64,000 nt of DNA, from positions 558,001 through 622,000 of the forward strand of contig NZ_JBGCCU010000002.1 of NCBI RefSeq assembly GCF_041261445.1, given 5' to 3'. The notes beneath the pieces were generated by a model, which saw only the letters and a program-made list of their open reading frames with translations, ran no database searches and was not told where the DNA came from. Each line of letters opens with the position of its first letter. The first letter of the stretch is position 1. Below, piece by piece: positions 18,670 through 25,482 of this stretch. The translations under genes and the position numbers were made by a program. Source of the stretch: Catenulispora sp. EB89. GTDB taxonomy: Bacteria > Actinomycetota > Actinomycetes > Streptomycetales > Catenulisporaceae.

Positions 18670-18896
18670 GGGGCCACATCGGTGTCAACTGGTGCCAACC
18701 GCTCGCGCAGGCTGCACGCCGCCGTCGGCCCCCCGGCTCGCGCCGAGGCGGGCCGACGGCGGCGACGACGACCCCACAGACGGCGCAACCGGGCGATCGG
18801 CCATCAAGTCTTCGACCGTTTAGTGGGATAACGTCCGAGTTGTCAGCAACCCGGGCCCGCGGCAGCGCGGGCCCGGCGCCAGTGAGGAGAGTTGCC

Positions 18897-19127
18897 GTGA
18901 ACAAGGCCGAGCAGATCATCGCCGGACTGGGCGGCGCCGACAACATCGTCGAGCTGGAGCCCTGCATCACCCGGCTGCGCACCGAGGTGCGGGACGGCTC
19001 CAAGGTGAACGAGGCCGTGCTCAAGGCGGCCGGGGCGCACGGCGTGATGAAGGTCGGGAACAACGTGCAGGTGGTGGTCGGCCCGGAGGCGGACACCATC
19101 GCCAACGACATCGAGGACCTGATGTAG
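18897..19127 (+). CDS. nagF: PTS EIIB protein, GlcNAc/glucose family
   Basis: The 76-residue single-domain EIIB has the phosphorylation-site Cys23 in LEPCITRLRTEVRD, the standard signature of the Glc/GlcNAc family. It passes phosphate from EIIA to incoming sugar at the EIIC permease. The GTG at 18897 follows GAGGAGA at a 6-base distance. It is first of a compact plus-strand run EIIB-EIIA-HPr-EI, divergent from dasR. Confidence 0.93.
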   Translation: MNKAEQIIAGLGGADNIVELEPCITRLRTEVRDGSKVNEAVLKAAGAHGVMKVGNNVQVVVGPEADTIANDIEDLM

Positions 19128-19204
19128 CCGCACCCGGCACGGCACCGGCCCCGCGCGTGCGCACCCATCGGCGACCAGCGCCCCGAGCACGACGAGCGAG
19201 CACC

Positions 19205-19654
19205 ATGGACATCTACATCTCCTCCCCGCTGACCGGCACCGCCATCGGCCTGGCCCAGGTCCCCGACCCGGTGTTCGCCGGATCCATGGTGGGCCCCGGC
19301 GCCGCCGTCGACCCCGAGCGCGCGCCGCAGGTCGCCGTGGCCCCGATCGCCGGCCGGCTGGTCAAGCTCAAGCCGCACGCCTTCGTCGTGCAGTCCGAGG
19401 ACGGCCGCGGCGTGCTGGTCCACCTGGGCATCGACACGGTGAACCTGGACGGCGAGGGCTTCGAGCTGATCGCGGCCGAGGGCGACGAGCTGCGGGCCGG
19501 CCAGCCGATCGTGACCTGGAACCCGGCCCTGGTCGAGGCCGGCGGGCTGTCCCCGGTCAGCCCGGTGATCGCGCTGGACGCCGAGTCCGCGGCCATCGAC
19601 GCGATCGTCAACGGCGCGGTGGCCGCCGGCGACGAGCTGTTCCACTGGCGCTGA
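19205..19654 (+). CDS. crr: PTS EIIA protein (Crr-type)
   Basis: The 149-residue protein is a stand-alone glucose-type EIIA: PIAGRLVKLKPHAFVVQSEDGRGVLVHLGIDTVNLDGEGF, where His73 in VHLGIDTV is the phospho-acceptor and His58 the supporting active-site histidine. It accepts phosphate from HPr and gives it to EIIB. In many bacteria it also signals carbon status. The ATG at 19205 lies at the usual distance from the first strand (MDIYISSPLTG). Confidence 0.94.
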   Translation: MDIYISSPLTGTAIGLAQVPDPVFAGSMVGPGAAVDPERAPQVAVAPIAGRLVKLKPHAFVVQSEDGRGVLVHLGIDTVNLDGEGFELIAAEGDELRAGQPIVTWNPALVEAGGLSPVSPVIALDAESAAIDAIVNGAVAAGDELFHWR

Positions 19655-19689
19655 TCCGCCCTCTCCCCGAAGGACAGAAGGACCCTGAC

Positions 19690-19959
19690 ATGCCCGAGCG
19701 CACCGTGACCGTGGCCTCCAAGGTGGGGCTGCACGCCCGGCCCGCGGCCGTCTTCGTCAGGAAGGCCAAGGAGCTGCCGGTCCCGGTGACCGTGGCCAAG
19801 GACGGCGGGCGCCCGGTGAACGCCAAGTCGATGCTCGCGGTGATGTCGCTGGACGTGCGCGGCGGCGAGCGGGTGACGCTGGCCGCGGCCGACGGCGAGG
19901 GCGCGGCGGCCGCGGTGGACGAGCTGGCCGAGCTGCTGGAGACCGACCTCGATGGCTGA
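19690..19959 (+). CDS. ptsH: PTS phosphocarrier protein HPr
   Basis: The 89-residue protein has His15 in KVGLHARPAA, phosphorylated by enzyme I, and a Ser47 region (NAKSMLAVMSLDV) corresponding to the regulatory serine of Gram-positive HPr; whether that Ser is used in actinomycetes is uncertain. It follows the EIIA gene by 35 bases, with GAAGGACAGAAGGA upstream, and its end overlaps the enzyme I start by 8 bases, so translation is coupled. Confidence 0.95.
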   Translation: MPERTVTVASKVGLHARPAAVFVRKAKELPVPVTVAKDGGRPVNAKSMLAVMSLDVRGGERVTLAAADGEGAAAAVDELAELLETDLDG

Positions 19960-21748
19960 CGGGGCGCACTCGGGACGCTCGACCGACTCGACCGGCGCGA
20001 GCAGCCCTCTCGGCGCGAGCAGTTCCCCCGGCGCGAGCGGCCCTCCCGGCGCGAACGACTTCCCCGACGCCTCCGACTCCATCGAGTACGAGGGCGTCGG
20101 CGTCGGCACCGCCGCGGTCGCCGGACCGGTCGCCCGCATGGGCCGGCCGCTGCCGGAGCCTGCCGACACCCCGGCCGCCGACTCCCCCGGCGAGGAGCGC
20201 GCCAAGGCCTTCGCCGCCCTGGCCGCGGTGGCCGCCGACCTGCGGGCCCGCGGCACGGCGGCCGGCGGGGCCACCGCCGACGTGCTCGAAGCCCAGGCCA
20301 TGATGGCCGAGGACCCGGAGCTGGAGGACGGCGTCCAGGCCCGCACCGACGCCGGCAAGACCGCCGCCCGCGCCATCCACGAGACGTTCGCCGAGTTCCA
20401 CGCGACGCTGGCCGCCCTCGGCGACTACATGGCCGGCCGGGTCGCCGACCTCGACGACATCGCGGCCCGCGCGATCGCGGTCGCCTCCGGCGTGCCGATG
20501 CCGGGCCTTCCCAGCCGCACCGAGCCCTACGTGCTGGTGGCCGCCGACCTGGCGCCGGCCGACACCGCGCTGCTGGACCGGCGCCTGGTGCTGGCCCTGG
20601 TCACCGCCGAGGGCGGCCCGACCTCGCACACCGCGATCCTGGCCCGCGCCATGGGCATCCCGGCCGTGGTCGGCGCCGCCGGGGTGCTGGCGCTGGCCGA
20701 CGACACGCCAGTGCTGGTGGACGCTGCGACCGGGACCGTGGTGGCGCGGCCGTCGACCGAGGCGATGGAGGAGGCGGTCGCCCGCTCCTGCGCCGCGTCG
20801 GCCGCGGCCGCGCGCACCGGACCGGGCCGCACGTCCGACGGGACCAAGGTGCTGCTCCTGGCGAACATCGGCGGCGCGGACGACGTGCCGGCGGCGCTGG
20901 CGGCCGGGGCGGAGGGCGTGGGGCTGTTCCGTACCGAGTTCCTGTATCTGGACTCGGACCAGCCGCCGACCTTCGACGCGCAGGTCAAGGTCTACAAGGA
21001 CGTGTTCGACGCGTTCCCGGAGGGCGCGCGGGTGGTGGTGCGGACCCTGGACGCCGGGGCCGACAAGCCGCTGCCGTTCGTTCCCCTGGGCGAGGAGCCG
21101 AACCCGGCACTGGGCGTCCGCGGACTGCGCGCGTTCCGGGCCTTCGACGGCCGCAACGAGCCGGTCCTGCGCTCCCAGCTGCTGGCGATCCGGGAGGCGG
21201 CCGGGACCAGCGCGCCGGAGGTGTGGGTGATGGCGCCGATGGTCGACGAGGCGACCGAGGCGGAGTGGTTCTGCGAGCTGGCGGCGGCCTGCGGCCTGGA
21301 CGTGGCCGGCGGCCGGGTCGGGATCATGGTCGAGACCCCGGCGGCCGCGCTGACCGCCGGCCCGATCCTGGCCGGCCGCACCGGCTTCGCCTCGATCGGC
21401 ACCAACGACCTGACGCAGTACACGATGGCCGCCGACCGGATGCTCGGCGCGGTCGGGACGTTGCAGGACCCGTGGCATCCGGCGGTGCTGAAACTGGTCG
21501 GGGCGGCCGGGGCCGCCGGGCGCGCCGCGGGCAAGCCGATCGGCGTGTGCGGGGAGGCGGCCGCCGATCCGCTGCTGGCGTGCGTGCTGGTCGGGCTGGG
21601 AGTCCGGTCCCTGTCGATGGCGCCTTCGGCGATCGCGGACGTGCGGGCGGCGTTGGCGGCGCAGACGCTGGAGCACTGCGAGGCGATGGCCGCGCGGGCC
21701 TCGGAAGCGGCCACGGCTCGAGACGCCCGGAAAGCCGCGGCGGCGTAG
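19952..21748 (+). CDS. ptsI: PTS enzyme I
   Basis: The 598-residue protein has the phospho-acceptor His226 in GGPTSHTAILAR, a PEP-binding C-terminal barrel (GLFRTEFLYLDSDQPPT, SIGTNDLTQYTMAADR) and a catalytic Cys in GVCGEAA. It takes phosphate from PEP and passes it to HPr. Enzyme I is normally about 560 aa; here some 40 extra N-terminal residues are low-complexity Gly/Ala/Ser/Pro, encoded by 18-bp repeats. The ATG at 19952 overlaps ptsH. If the extension is not translated, an alternative start must lie within the repeats. Confidence 0.95.
   Translation: MADGAHSGRSTDSTGASSPLGASSSPGASGPPGANDFPDASDSIEYEGVGVGTAAVAGPVARMGRPLPEPADTPAADSPGEERAKAFAALAAVAADLRARGTAAGGATADVLEAQAMMAEDPELEDGVQARTDAGKTAARAIHETFAEFHATLAALGDYMAGRVADLDDIAARAIAVASGVPMPGLPSRTEPYVLVAADLAPADTALLDRRLVLALVTAEGGPTSHTAILARAMGIPAVVGAAGVLALADDTPVLVDAATGTVVARPSTEAMEEAVARSCAASAAAARTGPGRTSDGTKVLLLANIGGADDVPAALAAGAEGVGLFRTEFLYLDSDQPPTFDAQVKVYKDVFDAFPEGARVVVRTLDAGADKPLPFVPLGEEPNPALGVRGLRAFRAFDGRNEPVLRSQLLAIREAAGTSAPEVWVMAPMVDEATEAEWFCELAAACGLDVAGGRVGIMVETPAAALTAGPILAGRTGFASIGTNDLTQYTMAADRMLGAVGTLQDPWHPAVLKLVGAAGAAGRAAGKPIGVCGEAAADPLLACVLVGLGVRSLSMAPSAIADVRAALAAQTLEHCEAMAARASEAATARDARKAAAA
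19993..20064 (+). repeat. Four 18-bp tandem repeats inside ptsI
   Basis: Units at 19993-20010, 20011-20028, 20029-20046 and 20047-20064 each begin CGGCGCGA and encode a GASSPL-like hexapeptide. They make up most of the unusual N-terminal extension of enzyme I. Confidence 0.75.
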
Positions 21749-21757
21749 GCTGCGACC

Positions 21758-22384
21758 ATGGCGCTGTCGCTTCACAACCGCTGGCTGGCCCTGGCCGGCA
21801 TCACCCCGGAGAGCATCCGCCTGGGCGACGAGCTGGTCGCGCGCTGGTCCGAGCCGCACCGCCGCTACCACACCCTGGACCACCTGGTCCGGGTGCTGGA
21901 CGGGGTGGACGAGTTCGGCGGATACGCGGACGACGTGGCGGCGGTGCGCTACGCGGCGTGGTTCCACGACGCGGTCTACGACGGCGGAACGGCGAGCGCC
22001 GACAACGAGGAGCTGAGCGCACAGCTGGCCGAGACCGAGCTACCGCCGCTGGGGATGCCCGAGGCGCGGATCGCCGAGGTGGCGCGGCTGGTGCGGCTGA
22101 CGAAGGGGCACGCGGCGGCCGACGGGGACCGGAACGGCGCAGTGCTCTGCGACGCCGACCTCGCGGTCCTAGCCGGCGATGTCAGCGCGTACCGCGCCTA
22201 CGCGCACGCGATCCGCCAGGAGTACGCGGAGGTGCCCGACGAGCTGTTCCGGCCGGGCCGCGCCGCGGTGCTGCGCGGGCTGCTGGAGCTGCCGAACCTG
22301 TTCCGGACGCCGGTCGCGGTGGAGCGGTACGAGCATCGCGCACGGGCGAATCTGGCTACTGAGATCGAGGAGCTGGAGGGCTAG
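21758..22384 (+). CDS. HD-superfamily metal-dependent phosphohydrolase-like protein
   Basis: The 208-residue all-alpha protein has RRYHTLDHL at 35-43 and WFHDAVYD at 68-75, giving His38, His42, His70 and Asp71 as metal ligands, and a later CDADLAVLAG (Asp) motif. This is the short HD family often called 'predicted metal-dependent phosphohydrolase', with unknown substrate. The ATG is 9 bases after the ptsI stop, so it may ride on the PTS transcript, though no functional link is known. Confidence 0.9.
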   Translation: MALSLHNRWLALAGITPESIRLGDELVARWSEPHRRYHTLDHLVRVLDGVDEFGGYADDVAAVRYAAWFHDAVYDGGTASADNEELSAQLAETELPPLGMPEARIAEVARLVRLTKGHAAADGDRNGAVLCDADLAVLAGDVSAYRAYAHAIRQEYAEVPDELFRPGRAAVLRGLLELPNLFRTPVAVERYEHRARANLATEIEELEG

Positions 22385-22402
22385 CGCCGGATCATGCCGG
22401 CG
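22385..22402. terminator. Short hairpin between convergent genes
   Basis: CGCCGG (22385-22390) and CCGGCG (22397-22402) flank a 6-base loop in the 22-base gap between the HD gene and a convergent secreted-protein gene. It could stop transcription from both sides. Confidence 0.45.
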
Positions 22403-22406
22403 GCCG

Positions 22407-22724
22407 TCAGAGGTTGCGGATGTCCCAGCCGGCGAAGATCTGACCCGGCTGGCACTCGGCGTAGCCGGTCCCCGAACCTTCCTTGATGCCGCCGTAGTAG
22501 GTGTGCTCGTAAGTGTCTTCTTGATTCGAGCAGGTGAGCGCGACGTCCCAGTGGTCGGTCGGCGCGACCCCGGTGCACGTGGCCGAGTACAGGGGGCCGT
22601 TTCCGCCGCTCCACGTGCACTGGGACTTGAGGACGGTCGCGGCGGCCGGGCCGGCCGTGTAGGCGGCGAGTCCGGCAGCCAACAGGCCTGCCGCCGCCAA
22701 CGAGATACCCGCGCGAGAGAACAT
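22407..22724 (-). CDS. Small secreted protein with four cysteines
   Basis: The 105-residue product starts with an Ala-rich Sec signal peptide (about 1-29, cleavage near AAA-TVL). The mature part of about 76 residues has Cys in QCTWS, ATCTG, LTCSN and AECQPG, enough for two disulfides, and is rich in Thr/Gly/Trp. I do not recognise a family; small extracellular proteins of this kind are common in actinomycetes. It is a single gene, convergent with the HD protein. Confidence 0.75.
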   Translation of the reverse strand: MFSRAGISLAAAGLLAAGLAAYTAGPAAATVLKSQCTWSGGNGPLYSATCTGVAPTDHWDVALTCSNQEDTYEHTYYGGIKEGSGTGYAECQPGQIFAGWDIRNL

Positions 22725-22873
22725 ACGTACCCTGCTTTCCGGTGGGGAGGTGGTGCCTCACGGTTGCGGTCATCATCTGCGGCACGCCATTGACCAGCAA
22801 TGTCGCACTGGTGCGACGTGCTTCCGCACTTGACAGCGCTGGGCCGGCACCGCAGACAAGTTCTCCTTCCGAC

Positions 22874-23437
22874 CTATCCCCACTGCCCGCGCGACCGGGC
22901 CCGCACGTGCACGCGTTCCCCCTGCGGCCCGAACAGCGTCAGCACCTCCACCGGCGCGGGCCCGGCGGCGCCGAACCAGTGCGGGACGTGGGTGTCGAAC
23001 TCGACCGCCTCGCCCTTGCCGAGCAGCAGATCGTGCTCGGCGAGCAGCACCCGCATGCGGCCGCTGAGCACGTACATCCACTCCCAGCCCTCGTGGGTGC
23101 GCAGCTGCGGGACCGGGTCGTCGTCGCCGCGGGGCGGGAGCGTCATCTTGTAGGCGCGCAGCCCGCCGGGCTCCTTGGTGAGCGGCACGATCACCCGGCC
23201 GTCGCCCTGCTTGCGCGGCGGCTCGGCCCGGCCGACCAGCTCGTCGAGCGAGACCTCGTAGAGGTCGGCCAGCGGCAGCAGCTGCTCCAGCGTCGCGCGC
23301 CGGCCGCCGGTCTCCAGGCGGGACAGCGTGCTGACCGAGATGCCGGTGGCCCCGGCGGCCTCGGCGAGGGTCAGGGGCCGGGCCCGGCGGGCGGTGCGCA
23401 GGCGGGTGCCGATGTCGGCGGCGAGCTGGTCGTCCAT
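22874..23437 (-). CDS. XRE-family regulator with cupin domain
   Basis: The 187-residue protein has a lambda-repressor-like HTH (IGTRLRTARRARPLTLAEAAGATGISVSTLSRLETGGRRATLEQLLPLADLYEVSLDELVG, about 9-69) and a C-terminal cupin (LRTHEGWEWMYVLSGRMRVLLAEHDLLLGKGEAVEFDTHVPHWFG). HTH-cupin proteins sense a small ligand through the cupin. The ATG at 23437 is preferred to 23494, which would run through the operator. It diverges from a thioredoxin-reductase-like gene, its likely target. Confidence 0.93.
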   Translation of the reverse strand: MDDQLAADIGTRLRTARRARPLTLAEAAGATGISVSTLSRLETGGRRATLEQLLPLADLYEVSLDELVGRAEPPRKQGDGRVIVPLTKEPGGLRAYKMTLPPRGDDDPVPQLRTHEGWEWMYVLSGRMRVLLAEHDLLLGKGEAVEFDTHVPHWFGAAGPAPVEVLTLFGPQGERVHVRARSRGQWG

Positions 23438-23446
23438 GCCCCCAGT

Positions 23447-23461
23447 TTGCCAAGTCGGCAA
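23447..23461. promoter_or_regulatory. Operator for the HTH-cupin regulator
   Basis: TTGCC-AAGTC-GGCAA is a perfect inverted repeat with 5-base arms and spacer, 9 bases before the regulator start and 55 bases before the divergent oxidoreductase gene. Confidence 0.6.
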
Positions 23462-23516
23462 TATTTCTTGCCCGCCGGCGCGCCGCCGACGCATCCTCGG
23501 CAGCGGAGGAGATCAC

Positions 23517-24500
23517 ATGAACATCATGGGCAATACGACCGATACCACCGATACGGCCACGACGGACCACCGGCAGGACTACGACGTCGTCATCGTTGGC
23601 GGCGGCGCAGCGGGCCTGTCCGCGGCGCTCATGCTCGGCCGCGCACGGCGCAGCGTGCTCGTCGTGGACGCTCGCGCGCCCCGCAACGCCAAGGCCGGCC
23701 ACATGCACGGCTACCTGTCCCGCGACGGCATGCCGCCGCTGGAGCTGCTGGAGCACGGCCGCGACGAGGTGCTGTCGTACGGCGGCGTGATCGTGACGGA
23801 CTACGCGGAGAAGGCCGAGCAGACCGCCGACGGCTTCCGCGTCACGCTGGCCAGCGGCTGCGTCGCGACCGGACGGCAGCTGCTGGTCACCACCGGACTG
23901 ACCGACGTGCTGCCGGACGTGCCGGGCCTGGCCGAGCTGTGGGCGGGGGACGTGCACGTCTGCCCGTACTGCCACGGCTGGGAGGTCCGGGACACCCCGC
24001 TGGCGACCCTGGCGACCGGCCCGATGTCGACGCACCACACCCTGCTGATCCGCCAGTGGAGCGCGGACCTGGTGTACTTCCTGAACGGCCACCCCCTGGA
24101 GGACGCCGACCGCGCCAAGCTCACGGCGCGCGGGGTGCGGATCGAGGAGCGTCCGGTCCGGCGCCTGGTCGCCGAGGACGACCGGCTGACCGCGATCGAG
24201 CTGGCCGACGGCGCCCTGGTCCCGCGCGAGGCGGTGTTCCTGGTGCCGCGGTTCGAGCCCAACAGCACCCTGCTGGACGCGCTCGGCTGTGAGAAGGACG
24301 CTGAGACCGGCTGGCTCAAGACCGGGCCCGCCGGCCGCACCTCGGTTCCCGGGGTGTGGGCCGCCGGGAACGTCGCCGACCCGACCACCGGGGTCATCGC
24401 GGCGGCCGGGGCGGCGACCGCGACCGCCGCGCAGATCAATGCGGCGCTGGTGGAGGCGGATGTGGAGGCTGCTGTGGCGGCCCGTTCCGATGTGCTTTGA
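23517..24500 (+). CDS. Thioredoxin reductase-like FAD/NAD(P) oxidoreductase
   Basis: The 327-residue protein has the FAD-binding GGGAAG at 28-33, the redox pair CPYC at 149-152 (thioredoxin reductases usually have CATC), a reduced NADPH region, and the C-terminal FAD motif GVWAAGNVADPTTGVIAAAGAATATAAQIN. Many such stand-alone reductases act on low-molecular-weight disulfides or, like GliT/HlmI, on natural-product dithiols. No thioredoxin gene is adjacent. The ATG at 23517 has GGAGGAG about 7 bases upstream. Confidence 0.9.
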   Translation: MNIMGNTTDTTDTATTDHRQDYDVVIVGGGAAGLSAALMLGRARRSVLVVDARAPRNAKAGHMHGYLSRDGMPPLELLEHGRDEVLSYGGVIVTDYAEKAEQTADGFRVTLASGCVATGRQLLVTTGLTDVLPDVPGLAELWAGDVHVCPYCHGWEVRDTPLATLATGPMSTHHTLLIRQWSADLVYFLNGHPLEDADRAKLTARGVRIEERPVRRLVAEDDRLTAIELADGALVPREAVFLVPRFEPNSTLLDALGCEKDAETGWLKTGPAGRTSVPGVWAAGNVADPTTGVIAAAGAATATAAQINAALVEADVEAAVAARSDVL

Positions 24501-24507
24501 TGACCGA

Positions 24508-24786
24508 GTGATCCTCATCGACCCGCCGACCTGGCCCGGCCACGGTCGACTGTGGTCGCACCTGGTGAGCGACACTTCTTTCGCCGAGCTGCACGCGTTC
24601 GCCGAGCGCTTGGGCGTGCCGCCGCGCGGCTTCGAACGCGACCACTACGACCTGCCTGCGCACCTCTACGAGCAGGCGGTCGCCGCCGGGGCGCTGCCGG
24701 TGCGGTCGCGGGAGTTGCTGCAGCGGCTGACGGCGGCCGGGTTGCGGCGGCCCAAGCATCCCCGGGGACCGCACGGCGCCGGCTGA
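24508..24786 (+). CDS. DUF4031 domain protein
   Basis: The 92-residue protein begins MILIDPPTWPGHGRLWSHLVSDTSFAELHAFAERLGVPPRGFERDHYDLP, the DUF4031 signature; the function of the family is unknown. The GTG at 24508 lies 7 bases after the oxidoreductase stop, so the two are probably co-transcribed. Confidence 0.85.
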   Translation: MILIDPPTWPGHGRLWSHLVSDTSFAELHAFAERLGVPPRGFERDHYDLPAHLYEQAVAAGALPVRSRELLQRLTAAGLRRPKHPRGPHGAG

Positions 24787-24956
24787 CACGGCCGACCGAC
24801 TCCGGCCTCCGACTCCGACCGACCCCCGGCGGGCATGCCGGACCCGGCGCCCCTGGCGGGAAGCGCCGGGTCAGAACCCTGCGATCCTACGGCCCCGGCG
24901 GGCTTCGGAAGGCCGGAAGCTCAGCCGGCGGTGCAACCGAACCCGGAGGCTCAGGC

Positions 24957-25367
24957 GTGTCCACTGCGATGGACACTAAGGAGAGGACCCTGGTCCTGCT
25001 GATCGGCGGCCTGACCGACGGGGCCGTGGCGCACCGCCTGGGCGTCAGCGAGCGGACGGTGGAGCGGTACGTACGGGCCCTGATGGACGGCGCGGGCTGC
25101 CGCAACCGCATGCAGCTGGGCCGGTACGCGGCCCTGGCCGGCCTGCCGGCGCACGGCCCCGAGCCGGTCCCGCGCCCGCGCACCCTGGACCGCGAGACCC
25201 GCCGCCTGCTGGAGCTGATGCTCGCCGACTCCGGCGCCACCGCACCGCGCTCGCTGCACCTGAGCCGGCGCAGCGTCGAGCGCCGCATCGGGGATCTGAT
25301 GACGCTGGCCGGGGCGCGGAGCCGGGTGCAGCTCGGGTGGCTGGTGACGCGGTGGGGGTGGCTGTGA
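24957..25367 (+). CDS. Tandem LuxR/GerE-type twin-HTH protein
   Basis: The 136-residue protein is built of two similar halves: residues ~6-62 with VAHRLGVSERTVERYVRALMDGAGCRNRMQLGRYA, and ~79-135 with PRSLHLSRRSVERRIGDLMTLAGARSRVQLGWLV. Both align as LuxR-like helix-turn-helix units, joined by a Pro/Arg linker. No sensor or receiver domain is present. The GTG at 24957 is chosen because CGGAGG lies 7 bases upstream; an ATG follows at 24969. It is convergent with the large STAND ATPase gene. Confidence 0.8.
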   Translation: MSTAMDTKERTLVLLIGGLTDGAVAHRLGVSERTVERYVRALMDGAGCRNRMQLGRYAALAGLPAHGPEPVPRPRTLDRETRRLLELMLADSGATAPRSLHLSRRSVERRIGDLMTLAGARSRVQLGWLVTRWGWL

Positions 25368-25482
25368 AGGCCGCCGCGGGCGAAACAAGGCGGCACAGAG
25401 CGCCGTAGGGCCGCGCAGAGCGACGTGGACGGCCTGGAACAGCTGCCGAGTAGACCAGGGTGTATCAGGACTCAGCGATGCC

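Noticed and set aside
22407..24500. Secreted protein and reductase as a toxin/bacteriocin cluster
   Set aside because: No maturation, transport or immunity genes are present, and the genes are in separate transcription units.
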